NCBI GenBank assembly: GCA_934755305.1
Contig: CAKVLD010000072.1
Location: 1-13,022 of the forward strand
DNA from: an uncultured Clostridium sp.
GTDB taxonomy: Bacteria > Bacillota > Clostridia > Clostridiales > Clostridiaceae
Length of the DNA: 13,022 nucleotides
Direction: 5' to 3'
Shown: piece by piece, positions 1 through 7,825 of the stretch
Numbering within the stretch: position 1 is the first letter of the stretch
Layout: every line of letters begins with the position of its first letter
The notes under the pieces: generated by a model
What the model was told of the DNA's origin: nothing
What the model saw: the letters and a program-made list of their open reading frames with translations, nothing else
Databases searched by the model: none
Program-made: the position numbers and the translations under genes

Positions 1-958
1 TTTCATAAGCATCTTCTCCCATTTCTTTAAGAGATTTTATGATAGATTCAACATCTTTTTCATTAACACAAAGTACCAAACCTATACCCATGTTAAATGT
101 ATTATACATATGATCTTTATCTACGCCAAGTTCAATCATCTTATTAAAAATACTTGGTACAGGATAGCTTTCTTTATTAATTACAGCTGTAAGTTCTCTA
201 CCATTAAACATTCTTGGAACATTTTCTATGAATCCTCCACCTGTAATATGAGACATACCTTTAATTTCGAATTTTTCCATAAGTTTAAGAACTGGCTTAA
301 CATATATCTTAGTTGGAGTAATTAAATTCTTCCAAACCTCTTGACCTTCAAATTCCATATCAAGATCTGTAAATAATTTTCTAACTAATGAAAAACCATT
401 TGAATGAATACCAGAAGAAGCAATTCCTATAAGTTTATCTCCTGTATTTATTTTAGAACCATCAATTATTTCATCTTTTTCTGCAATACCTACTGCAAAA
501 CCAGCTATGTCATAATCTCCTTCTTTATAGAAGCCTGGCATTTCTGCTGTTTCTCCACCTACTAAAGCACAATCAGATTGCATACAACCATCTGAAACAC
601 CTTTAACTAAATCTGAAGAAACTTCTGCATCTAGTTTTCCACAAGCAATATAATCTAAGAAGAATAAAGGCTTAGCTCCATGACAAAGTATATCATTTAC
701 ACACATTGCAACACAGTCAATACCTACAGTATCATACTTTTTCTTTTTACAAGCTATATCAAGCTTAGTTCCAACACCATCTGTACCTGAAACTAAAACT
801 GGTTTTTTATATCCTTCTGGAAGTTCTACCATTCCTGCAAAGCTTCCAAGTCCATTTAGAACATACTTACTCATAGTTCTAGCTGCATATTCCTTAATTA
901 ATTTTACTGATCTATATCCTTCTTCTATATTAACTCCTGATTCCTTATAAGTTATCAT
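1..958 (-). CDS. purM: Phosphoribosylformylglycinamidine cyclo-ligase (AIR synthetase), C-terminus cut by the window edge
   Basis: PurM closes the imidazole ring of FGAM using ATP to give AIR, the fifth step of de novo purine synthesis, in the cytosol. The start is ATG at 958-956 (MITYKESGVNIEEGYRSVKL), and 319 residues are visible before the left edge. The family is usually about 330-350 residues, so only a short tail is missing. Hallmarks are VSGTDGVGTKLDIA (residues 56-69), VNDILCHGAKPLFFLD (87-102), LVGGETAEMPGFY (132-144), SSGIHSNGFSLVRK (181-194) and HITGGGFIENVPRM (237-250), which are the nucleotide and substrate loops of the PurM/PurL superfamily. The gene starts 9 nt after the purF stop, and its ribosome binding site (AAAGGTAGGA) lies at that junction, so it is the fifth gene of the operon. 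Identification is secure; only the 3' end is unseen. Confidence 0.96.
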   Translation of the reverse strand, partial: MITYKESGVNIEEGYRSVKLIKEYAARTMSKYVLNGLGSFAGMVELPEGYKKPVLVSGTDGVGTKLDIACKKKKYDTVGIDCVAMCVNDILCHGAKPLFFLDYIACGKLDAEVSSDLVKGVSDGCMQSDCALVGGETAEMPGFYKEGDYDIAGFAVGIAEKDEIIDGSKINTGDKLIGIASSGIHSNGFSLVRKLFTDLDMEFEGQEVWKNLITPTKIYVKPVLKLMEKFEIKGMSHITGGGFIENVPRMFNGRELTAVINKESYPVPSIFNKMIELGVDKDHMYNTFNMGIGLVLCVNEKDVESIIKSLKEMGEDAYE

Positions 959-967
959 TTATATTTC

Positions 968-2398
968 CTACCTTTCAAGATGATCTTTAGCAGTTTCAAT
1001 TGGTGTTGCTACTGGATAAACTCCATTAAAACAACCTACGCAGAAACCTTCTTTTCCAACAAATGATTTATACATTCCATCAATACTTAAGTATCCTAAA
1101 GAATCTGCGCCAATCATATCCCCTATTTCTTTAACAGTATAATTAGCTCCAATAAGTTCACTTCTATATGGAGTATCTATTCCAAAATAACATGGGAACT
1201 TAACTACTGGTGAAGCTACTAGAAAATGAACTTCTTTAGCTCCTGCTCTTTTTAATGCTTCTACTAAATGTCTTGAAGTAGTTCCTCTTACTATAGAATC
1301 ATCTATAAGTATTACTCTCTTTCCTTCTACATTTATCTTTAAAGGATTTAACTTAACAGATACAGCCTTTTCTCTTAATTCTTGAGAAGGTGATATAAAT
1401 GTTCTTCCTACATATCTATTTTTTATAAAAGCCATACCATATGGAATTCCTGAAGCTTTTGAATATCCCATAGCTGCAGGTATACCTGAATCTGGTACTG
1501 CTGCTACTATATCAGCTTCAATTTTATGTTCCTTAAATAATTGCTCTCCTGCTCTAATTCTTGTTGTATAAACATCTAGAGTATCGATAGTAGAATCGGG
1601 TCTTGCAAAATAAATATATTCAAATGCACAAGTTTGACATCCTGCATTTTCTGAATATTGATAAGACTTAATACCTTCTTCATCTATAATAACCATTTCT
1701 CCTGGATTAACATCTCTAACAAATTCAGCACCTACTGCATCAAGAGCACAACTTTCAGAAGTTAAAATTATCGCATCTCCTGATTTACCTATACAAAGTG
1801 GTCTAATACCATGAGGATCTCTAGCACCAATTAACTTATCTTTTGATGTAATAACCATTGCAAAACTACCTCTTATAGCTTGCATTGCATCAACCACTGC
1901 ATTTTCTAATCCTTTTTTTGCACCTCTAGCAATTAAAGTTGCTATTACCTCTGAATCTATTGAAGTATGAAAAATATGTCCACCATCTTCAAGTAATTCT
2001 CTTATTACATCTGCATTTACTAAATTTCCATTATGAGCCAAGGCCACTGGCCCAAGTTTAGAATTAGTTAATAAAGGTTGTGAATTATTTACTGTATTTG
2101 CACCAGTGGTTGAATATCTTACATGACCAATAGCTACATGACCTTTAAGTTTTTCTAAATCTTCCTTACAAAAAGCTTCAGTAATTAAACCTAAGCCTTT
2201 ATGTATTTCAACAGTTTTACCATTACCTACTGCTATACCAGCACTTTCTTGTCCTCTATGTTGAAGTGCATAAAGTCCATAATAAGTCATTCCTGCTACA
2301 TCCATTGGAGTTTTGGAATAAACTCCAAAAACTCCACATTCATCTTTAAATTTATCTAGACTTGGGTCCATTATTAAATCAAAATCTGCTTTAATCAT
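968..2398 (-). CDS. purF: Amidophosphoribosyltransferase, Fe-S cluster type
   Basis: PurF makes 5-phosphoribosylamine from PRPP and glutamine, the committed and feedback-controlled step of purine synthesis. The 476-residue protein has an N-terminal Ntn-type glutaminase domain. Cys21 (in DECGVFGVY) would be the catalytic nucleophile exposed by removal of a 20-residue propeptide, and RGQESAGIAV and AHNGNLVNAD follow. The phosphoribosyltransferase half carries the PRPP loop VILIDDSIVRGTTS (362-375). Cys257, Cys403, Cys453 and Cys456 match the pattern of the four [4Fe-4S] ligands of the Bacillus subtilis enzyme, so this is the oxygen-sensitive, Fe-S class. GGGG sits 7 nt before the ATG, within the end of purC, and only 2 nt separate the purC stop from this start, suggesting translational coupling. 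Stop codon is TAG. No feature appears broken. Confidence 0.98.
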   Translation of the reverse strand: MIKADFDLIMDPSLDKFKDECGVFGVYSKTPMDVAGMTYYGLYALQHRGQESAGIAVGNGKTVEIHKGLGLITEAFCKEDLEKLKGHVAIGHVRYSTTGANTVNNSQPLLTNSKLGPVALAHNGNLVNADVIRELLEDGGHIFHTSIDSEVIATLIARGAKKGLENAVVDAMQAIRGSFAMVITSKDKLIGARDPHGIRPLCIGKSGDAIILTSESCALDAVGAEFVRDVNPGEMVIIDEEGIKSYQYSENAGCQTCAFEYIYFARPDSTIDTLDVYTTRIRAGEQLFKEHKIEADIVAAVPDSGIPAAMGYSKASGIPYGMAFIKNRYVGRTFISPSQELREKAVSVKLNPLKINVEGKRVILIDDSIVRGTTSRHLVEALKRAGAKEVHFLVASPVVKFPCYFGIDTPYRSELIGANYTVKEIGDMIGADSLGYLSIDGMYKSFVGKEGFCVGCFNGVYPVATPIETAKDHLER

Positions 2399-2400
2399 TT

Positions 2401-3108
2401 CTATTCCCCTTTAATTCTGTTTAATATTTCTACATATGCGCCTTCAACGTTTCCTAAATCTCTTCTGAATCTGTCTTTATCTAGCTTTTCTCCTGTAGTT
2501 GCATCCCAGAATCTACAAGTATCTGGAGAAATTTCATCAGCTAAAACTACTTCTCCATTGTATCTACCAAATTCAATCTTAAAATCTATTAAGTCTATAT
2601 TTAATTCCTTGAAGAAGTCTTTTAGTATGTCATTTATCTTAGCTGTCATATCATATATAACTTTTAATTCTTCAAAAGTTGTAGCTCCAATTGCTACTGC
2701 ATGATAATCATTAACTAATGGATCTCCTAGAGAATCATCTTTATAAGATATTTCAAATACTGTTGTTTTAAGCTTAGTTCCTTCTTCAAGACCTAATCTC
2801 TTAGCCATTGAACCAGCTGCTACATTTCTTACTATTACTTCTAAAGGTACTATTTCAACTTTCTTACAAAGTTGTTCTCTTTCATTTAACTTCTTTACAA
2901 AGTGAGTTTTAATACCCTTTGCATTTAGCATTTCAAATATTGCTGATGTAATTGCATTGTTAAGTACACCTTTATTATCAATTTGAGCTTTCTTTTCTCC
3001 ATTAAAAGCTGTAGCATCATCTTTATAGTAAACTACTACTTCGTCCTCCTTAGCTGTACTATAAATTTTCTTAGCCTTTCCTTCATATAGCATTTCTAAT
3101 TTTTCCAT
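2401..3108 (-). CDS. purC: Phosphoribosylaminoimidazole-succinocarboxamide synthase (SAICAR synthetase)
   Basis: PurC joins aspartate to CAIR with ATP to give SAICAR, the step after the PurE carboxylation, in the cytosol. The protein is 235 residues, typical for the short bacterial form. Visible blocks are the N-terminal YEGKAKKIY (8-16), VIVRNVAAGSMAKRLG (91-106), LIDFKIEFGRYNG (173-185) and LADEISPDTCRFWD (189-202), the last being the signature around the metal and substrate site. The start ATG at 3108-3106 overlaps the purE stop by one base (TAATG), a classical arrangement for coupled translation. AAGGAG lies 10 nt upstream, inside the end of purE. There is no sign of damage or unusual composition. 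Confidence 0.98.
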   Translation of the reverse strand: MEKLEMLYEGKAKKIYSTAKEDEVVVYYKDDATAFNGEKKAQIDNKGVLNNAITSAIFEMLNAKGIKTHFVKKLNEREQLCKKVEIVPLEVIVRNVAAGSMAKRLGLEEGTKLKTTVFEISYKDDSLGDPLVNDYHAVAIGATTFEELKVIYDMTAKINDILKDFFKELNIDLIDFKIEFGRYNGEVVLADEISPDTCRFWDATTGEKLDKDRFRRDLGNVEGAYVEILNRIKGE

Positions 3109-3587
3109 TATAGATCTACTCCTTCCCCGTTATCTGCAATGAATTTTTTCTTCATTTCAGTTCTTGCTTTTAATAATTTATTCTTAATATCATCATCTTG
3201 TAGTGATAACATTTGTACTGCTAACATTCCTGCGTTGTAACTGTTGTTAATTCCAACAGTTGCAACTGGTACTTGTTTTGGCATTTGAACTATAGAAAGT
3301 AATGCATCCATTCCTTCAAGTGCTGCTTTAACAGGAACACCTATTACTGGTAATACAGTTTGAGATGCTATTACTCCTGGTAAATGTGCTGCAAGGCCTG
3401 CTCCTGCAATAATTACCTTACAACCTTCTTCTTCTACCTTTTTAATAGTTTCAGTTAATTTTTCTGGAACTCTATGGGCAGATAATACATAGGCTTTGTA
3501 GTCTATATCAAATTCTTTAAGTGCATTTGCTGCACCTTTCATTACATCAACATCTGACTTGCTTCCAAAAATAATCGCTACTTTCAT
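3108..3587 (-). CDS. purE: N5-carboxyaminoimidazole ribonucleotide mutase, class I PurE
   Basis: PurE produces CAIR; class I enzymes rearrange N5-CAIR made by PurK. The product from the chosen start is 159 residues, the usual length. It shows GSKSDVDVM near the N-terminus, SAHRVPEKL, and the glycine/alanine-rich loop AGAGLAAHLPGVIASQTVLP, all class I features. I chose the ATG at 3587-3585 (MKVAIIFGSKSD). It has a GGGGGG ribosome binding site 10 nt upstream and gives the standard PurE N-terminus. An in-frame ATG at 3605 would add six residues but has no Shine-Dalgarno and lies almost against the purL stop. No purK is seen in this window, so either it lies elsewhere or the enzyme uses CO2 directly; the sequence cannot decide. 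The gene lies 21 nt after purL and overlaps purC by one base. Confidence 0.96.
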   Translation of the reverse strand: MKVAIIFGSKSDVDVMKGAANALKEFDIDYKAYVLSAHRVPEKLTETIKKVEEEGCKVIIAGAGLAAHLPGVIASQTVLPVIGVPVKAALEGMDALLSIVQMPKQVPVATVGINNSYNAGMLAVQMLSLQDDDIKNKLLKARTEMKKKFIADNGEGVDL

Positions 3588-3608
3588 AACAGTTAATCCC
3601 CCCATTTT

Positions 3609-6600
3609 TTATCTGAAATAATTTACTCCAGCTCTAAAGATCTTTTGATCAAATTCACCAGGTACATTCTTGTAAAGATTTTCTCCAATTCTTTCTGAGT
3701 GTCCCATCTTTCCAAGTATTCTACCATCAGGGCTTGTAATACCCTCAATTCCTAGCATTGAACCATTTGGATTAAATGGCATATCTAATGATGCATTTCC
3801 ATCATAATCTACATATTGAGTAGCTATTTGTCCATTAGCTTCTAATTCTCTTAAAAGACTTTCTGGAGCAACAAATCTACCTTCTCCATGTGATATTGCT
3901 ACATTATGAATATCATTTACATCTACTTCGCTAAACCAAGGTGATTTAACTGAAGTAATCTTTGTTCTTATTATTGAAGACATATGTCTATTAATATTGT
4001 TATAAGTTAATGTTGCCATATCTTCTTCAATATCTCTTATTTCACCATATGGTAATAATCCTAATTTAATTAAAGCTTGGAATCCGTTACAAATACCTAA
4101 CATTAATCCATCTCTATTATTTAAAAGATCCATTACTGCATTTTTAATCTTTTCGTTTCTAAATACAGTTGCTATAAACTTACCTGATCCATCTGGTTCA
4201 TCTCCTGCTGAGAATCCTCCTGGAATCATGATAATTTGAGCTGTTCTTATTTCCGCTTCTAATTTATCAATTGATTCTTTTAATATTTCTTTATTTAAGT
4301 TTCTTAAGATAACTTGGCTAACTACAGCTCCTTCTTTTTCAAATGCTTTAGTTAAGTCATCTTCACAGTTTGTTCCAGGGAATACTGGAATAACTACCTT
4401 AGGATTTTGTACTTTAACCTTTGGTGAAGCTTTACTTCTTTCTGTCCAAGTTTTAACTTCTACCTTTTTATTAGTATCTTCTGTTTTAATCTTATATACT
4501 GAACTTAACTTTTCTTCAAGAATCTTATCTAATTCATCTAAGTTAAATTCTATATCAAATTCTTCACATACTATTTTTTCTTCTGATGTAGTATTACCAA
4601 CTACCTTATATAAGCAATCTTTAAATTCCTTTTCTATGTCTAATCCATCTTTTACTTGAAGTAATATAGAACCATAATTTAATCCAAATAAATCTTCTTT
4701 AGTTAAATTAACTAATGTAGCTCCTACCTTATTTCCTAAAGCCATCTTAGTTACTGCTTCCGATACTCCTCCAAATTTAATTGAAGAGGCTGCAAGTATT
4801 TTCTTATCACCAATTAGTTCATAAAGATTTACTAAGTTTTTCTTAAACTTATCCATATTTATAGTTCCATCTTCTAACTTTTCAGTAGTAAGAAGTACTA
4901 ATGAAGCTTTTTCTTCTTTAAATTCTGGACTAATTATTCTATCAGCTTTTTCATATCCAACTGCAAAAGATACTAAGCTTGGTGGTACATCTATATCTTC
5001 AAAAGTTCCTGACATTGAATCTTTTCCACCTATAGCTGCAATTTCTAAATCTTCTTGAGCCTTATATGCTCCAAGTAATGCTGCAAAAGGTTTTCCCCAT
5101 CTTTCTGGCTTTTTACCTAATCTTTCAAAGTATTCTTGGAATGTCAATCTTGCTCTTCTGTAATCTCCACCCATTGCTGCAAGTTTAGTTACTGATTCTA
5201 CTACTGAGTAAAATGCCATATGATATGGACTCCAAGTACCAAGGTATGGATTAAATCCAAATGTCATAAGTGATGCATCTTTTGAATCTCCCTTAAGTAC
5301 TGGTATCTTAGCCGCCATACCTTCTGCAGGAGTTTTTGCATATTTACCACCAAATGGCATAAGTACTGTTCTTGCTCCTATAGTTGAGTCAAATCTTTCT
5401 ACTAATCCTTTTTGAGATGTTACATTTAAATCTCTTAATGTTTCTAACCATTTATCATGTACATTTACATCTTTAACTTCAAAAGGATAATCTGCTGGAG
5501 CTTCTACTTTAATTGTAGTTTCTTGAGTTGCACCATTTGTATCTAAAAAGCTTCTCTTTATATCAACTATGTTCTTACCTCTCCAGAACAATCTTAATCT
5601 TTCTGTATCAGTAACTTTAGCTACTACTACTGCTTCTAAGTTTTCTTCTGATGCAAGTTCTATAAATCTTTCAGCTTTACTTTCATGTACTACTACAGCC
5701 ATTCTTTCTTGTGATTCTGATACTGCAAGTTCTGTTCCATCTAATCCTTCGTATTTCTTTGGAACTTTATCAAGATCTATATCAAGACCTCTACATAACT
5801 CACCTATTGCTACTGAAACTCCACCAGCACCAAAATCGTTACATCTCTTAATCATTTTAGCTGCTTCTGCATTTCTAAATAATCTTTGAATCTTTCTTTC
5901 TGTAGGAGGATTTCCTTTTTGAACTTCTGCTCCACATTCACTTATTGAATCTGTTGTATGTTCCTTTGATGAACCTGTAGCTCCACCAACACCATCTCTA
6001 CCAGTTCTTCCACCTAGTAAAATTACTATATCACCTAGCTTTGGTTCTTCTCTTACTACATTTTCCTTAGGTGCTGCTGCTATAACTGCTCCAACTTCCA
6101 TTCTCTTTGCAACATAGTTTGGATGATATATTTCTGAAACTTCTCCAGTTGCTAGTCCTATTTGATTTCCATAAGAACTATACCCATGAGCTGCTCCAAG
6201 TACTATTGTTCTTTGAGGCAATTTACCTTTTAAAGTTTTTTCTACTGGAACTGTAGGATCTGCTGCGCCTGTTACTCTCATTGCTTGATATACAAAGGTT
6301 CTTCCTGATAATGGATCTCTAATAGCTCCACCAAGACAAGTAGCTGCACCACCAAATGGTTCTATTTCTGTTGGATGGTTATGAGTCTCGTTCTTAAACA
6401 TTAATAAATATTCTTCTATACCTTCATCTGTTTCAACATTTATGTTTATTGAACATGCATTAATTTCATCTGATACATCAAGATCATCTAAAATGCCTTT
6501 TTTTCTTAATTCTTTCATTACAATAACTGCAATATCCATTAATGTAATGTTTCTATCTGTTTTTCCATAAACATAATCTCTTGATTTTAAATATGCTTCA

Positions 6601-7355
6601 TAACTTTTCTTTATTGGATAAGTGAATTTATTTTCCTCAATTTGAACTTCTTTAATTGAAGTTGAGAAAGTTGTATGTCTACAGTGATCTGACCAATAAG
6701 TATCTATTACTTTAATTTCAGTAATGCTTGGATCTCTACCTTCTTCTTTAAAATAATCTCTTATCATTAAAAGATCTTCAATACTCATTGCAAGTCCTTG
6801 TTCTTTATGGAAACTTTCTAAAGACTTAACATCTTTATCTCTAAATCCATCTAAGATTTGAACATCTTTAGGTTGGTTCATTGGAGCTTTAAGCTCTCTA
6901 TTATTTATATCTACTTCTCTTGAATCTACAGGATTAATATAGTAGCTTTTTATCTTTTCTATATCATCCTTAGATAAATCTCCTTTTAAAACAATAATTT
7001 TTGATGATTTAACATCTACTCTGTCTTCTGCTGTTAATAATTGAAAACATTCAGATGCGGAATCTGCTCGTTGATCATATTGACCTGGTAGGTATTCTAC
7101 CCCAAATGCTGTATCTCCATCTTCTATAAATACTTCTTCTTCATATACATTATCTACTGTTAATTCTGAAAAGATTGTATATAAAGCTTTCTTGTAATAC
7201 TCTTCCTTTACATCTCCAAGAGTATACTTATTTATTACTCTTACTCCCTCTAACTTTTCTACCATTAAATTGCTTTTAAAATCGCTAAGTAAGCTTTGGG
7301 CTTCAACATCAAATCCTTGCTTTTTCTCAACGAATATGCATCTGATATTAGACAT
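3609..7355 (-). CDS. purL: Phosphoribosylformylglycinamidine synthase, single-chain (PurL with C-terminal glutaminase)
   Basis: This enzyme converts FGAR, ATP and glutamine to FGAM. At 1248 residues it is the large single-chain form, combining what other Gram-positives encode as PurS, PurL and PurQ. A PurS-like N-terminal region is followed by the synthetase domain, with WSDHCRHTTF (221-230), the nucleotide-site block KNETHNHPTEIEPFGGA (321-337), and a second PurM-like half with SPYHMAFYSVVESVTKLAAM and GGKDSMSGTF. The C-terminal class I glutaminase begins near VVIPVFPGTNCEDD (987-1000), has nucleophile Cys1089 in GICNGFQ, and a likely His1219/Glu1221 pair in MGHSERIG. It therefore makes its own ammonia, and no separate purQ or purS is needed. 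GGAGG lies 7 nt before the ATG. It is the promoter-proximal gene of the operon. Length and motifs suggest the clade found in Clostridium and Streptococcus. Confidence 0.97.
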   Translation of the reverse strand: MSNIRCIFVEKKQGFDVEAQSLLSDFKSNLMVEKLEGVRVINKYTLGDVKEEYYKKALYTIFSELTVDNVYEEEVFIEDGDTAFGVEYLPGQYDQRADSASECFQLLTAEDRVDVKSSKIIVLKGDLSKDDIEKIKSYYINPVDSREVDINNRELKAPMNQPKDVQILDGFRDKDVKSLESFHKEQGLAMSIEDLLMIRDYFKEEGRDPSITEIKVIDTYWSDHCRHTTFSTSIKEVQIEENKFTYPIKKSYEAYLKSRDYVYGKTDRNITLMDIAVIVMKELRKKGILDDLDVSDEINACSININVETDEGIEEYLLMFKNETHNHPTEIEPFGGAATCLGGAIRDPLSGRTFVYQAMRVTGAADPTVPVEKTLKGKLPQRTIVLGAAHGYSSYGNQIGLATGEVSEIYHPNYVAKRMEVGAVIAAAPKENVVREEPKLGDIVILLGGRTGRDGVGGATGSSKEHTTDSISECGAEVQKGNPPTERKIQRLFRNAEAAKMIKRCNDFGAGGVSVAIGELCRGLDIDLDKVPKKYEGLDGTELAVSESQERMAVVVHESKAERFIELASEENLEAVVVAKVTDTERLRLFWRGKNIVDIKRSFLDTNGATQETTIKVEAPADYPFEVKDVNVHDKWLETLRDLNVTSQKGLVERFDSTIGARTVLMPFGGKYAKTPAEGMAAKIPVLKGDSKDASLMTFGFNPYLGTWSPYHMAFYSVVESVTKLAAMGGDYRRARLTFQEYFERLGKKPERWGKPFAALLGAYKAQEDLEIAAIGGKDSMSGTFEDIDVPPSLVSFAVGYEKADRIISPEFKEEKASLVLLTTEKLEDGTINMDKFKKNLVNLYELIGDKKILAASSIKFGGVSEAVTKMALGNKVGATLVNLTKEDLFGLNYGSILLQVKDGLDIEKEFKDCLYKVVGNTTSEEKIVCEEFDIEFNLDELDKILEEKLSSVYKIKTEDTNKKVEVKTWTERSKASPKVKVQNPKVVIPVFPGTNCEDDLTKAFEKEGAVVSQVILRNLNKEILKESIDKLEAEIRTAQIIMIPGGFSAGDEPDGSGKFIATVFRNEKIKNAVMDLLNNRDGLMLGICNGFQALIKLGLLPYGEIRDIEEDMATLTYNNINRHMSSIIRTKITSVKSPWFSEVDVNDIHNVAISHGEGRFVAPESLLRELEANGQIATQYVDYDGNASLDMPFNPNGSMLGIEGITSPDGRILGKMGHSERIGENLYKNVPGEFDQKIFRAGVNYFR

Positions 7356-7360
7356 TTAAA

Positions 7361-7367
7361 TACCTCC
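7361..7367 (-). promoter_or_regulatory. Ribosome binding site of purL
   Basis: On the minus strand GGAGGTA precedes the purL ATG, with seven bases between GGAGG and the start codon. This fixes the purL start and is the strongest ribosome binding site of the operon. Confidence 0.85.
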
Positions 7368-7383
7368 AAACATTTATTTGTCT

Positions 7384-7397
7384 TTACGAACGTTAAT
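7384..7397 (+). promoter_or_regulatory. PurBox-like site in the purL leader
   Basis: The plus strand reads TTACGAACGTTAAT, with the CGAA core characteristic of PurR boxes of Gram-positive bacteria. It lies about 30 nt downstream of the predicted transcription start, inside the untranslated leader. It is inverted relative to a matching site at 7483-7496 (11 of 14 positions identical). PurR binding is inferred from the motif and its place before a pur operon; no regulator gene is in the window. Confidence 0.5.
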
Positions 7398-7434
7398 TGC
7401 TTATATAAAAATATTTTTCGCTTTTTTCAGTTTT

Positions 7435-7463
7435 ATGGTATCACTTTCGAGTCTATATGTCAA
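7435..7463 (-). promoter_or_regulatory. Predicted sigma-A promoter of the pur operon
   Basis: Read on the minus strand, a perfect -35 TTGACA (7463-7458) is followed by exactly 17 bases and a -10 TACCAT (7440-7435). Transcription would begin near 7428, giving a leader of about 73 nt before purL. The site lies between two inverted PurBox-like sequences. A CGAA also occurs in the spacer. No purine, ZTP or T-box consensus is recognisable in the leader. Confidence 0.75.
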
Positions 7464-7482
7464 TATTAGCTTTAAAACTTAA

Positions 7483-7496
7483 ATTAACATTCGTGT
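7483..7496 (-). promoter_or_regulatory. Upstream PurBox-like site of the pur operon
   Basis: The minus strand reads ACACGAATGTTAAT, an inverted partner of the site at 7384-7397, sharing ACGAA and GTTAAT. It lies about 20 nt upstream of the -35 hexamer. A third, weaker CGAA-bearing match (ATATACGAATAATA on the minus strand) sits at 7529-7542. A role as PurR operator is inferred from the motif only. Confidence 0.5.
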
Positions 7497-7499
7497 TTT

Positions 7500-7675
7500 A
7501 ACGTATTATATTTCTAATACATTGCATTATTATTCGTATATATCTTTTTTTATGATTTTCCCTTTTTTAAAACACAAATTTAATCTTCTTTGATTTATTG
7601 TAAAAATATTATTATTTTAATACCTTTTAAGAATATACATCTATCTTTTATATTTATTTGAAAGAATTATTACAT
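7500..7675. other. AT-rich spacer between pur control region and upstream terminator
   Basis: Apart from one weak CGAA-containing site at 7529-7542 I see no gene, RNA motif or convincing promoter here. The stretch is almost entirely A and T with scattered short runs, and no open frame has a ribosome binding site. Confidence 0.6.
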
Positions 7676-7704
7676 AAAAAAAGCCGACAGACTAATCCAT
7701 CGGC
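7676..7704 (-). terminator. Intrinsic terminator upstream of the pur control region
   Basis: In the minus-strand RNA, GCCGAUGGA and UCUGUCGGC pair as nine base pairs with two G-U wobbles around a UUAG loop, followed by seven U. On the plus strand the wobbles become A-C mismatches, so the orientation is clearly minus. It ends transcription coming from the HD nuclease gene, or from the candidate small RNA that directly precedes it, and insulates the pur promoter. Confidence 0.85.
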
Positions 7705-7729
7705 AAGAAACCTACGCAACCTTTCGGTC
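7683..7729 (-). ncRNA. Candidate small structured RNA or leader element, class not recognised
   Basis: Directly before the terminator, the minus strand carries GACC-GAAA-GGTT (7729-7718), a GNRA-capped hairpin, followed by a linker GCGTAGGTTTC and then the terminator stem. The block is far more GC-rich than the flanks, as expected for conserved structure. A TATAAT lies at 7741-7736, so transcription could start at or just before GACC and yield an RNA of roughly 55 nt, but no good -35 is present. It could equally be the 3' UTR of the HD nuclease mRNA. I compared it from memory with purine, ZTP, TPP, c-di-GMP, preQ1, fluoride and SAM classes and found no full match. Confidence 0.35.
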
Positions 7730-7764
7730 ATTATTATTATATACATTTGTCCCTTTTTTTATTC

Positions 7765-7793
7765 AGTAAATAAAATTTAGAATTTTATTTACT
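7765..7793. repeat. AT-only perfect inverted repeat (13-bp stem, 3-nt loop)
   Basis: AGTAAATAAAATT and its exact reverse complement flank a three-base loop about 30 nt downstream of the HD nuclease stop. The stem has only two G-C pairs, and neither strand has a solid U tract right after it. It may be a weak terminator or a 3'-end stabiliser of the nuclease mRNA, and the GC-rich hairpin at 7676-7704 is the better terminator. Confidence 0.5.
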
Positions 7794-7825
7794 TTCTACT
7801 GATTTCGACATTTCAAAATAGCAAA

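Noticed and set aside
110..325. 71-codon plus-strand open frame opposite purM
   Set aside because: It is a shadow of the purM coding strand with no homology that I recognise and no start signal.
5569..5889. 106-codon plus-strand open frame opposite purL
   Set aside because: It lies antisense within an intact conserved gene, has Ser/Thr-rich content expected of a reversed frame, and has no ribosome binding site.
7356..7500. Purine or ZTP riboswitch in the purL leader
   Set aside because: The predicted leader is only about 73 nt, AT-rich, and has neither the purine riboswitch core nor the CCGCCTGGGC-like end of the ZTP class.
7676..7729. c-di-GMP-I or TPP riboswitch
   Set aside because: Fragments such as TTGCCGATGG and GCGTAGG recall parts of these classes, but the other required helices and conserved segments are missing and the element is too short.
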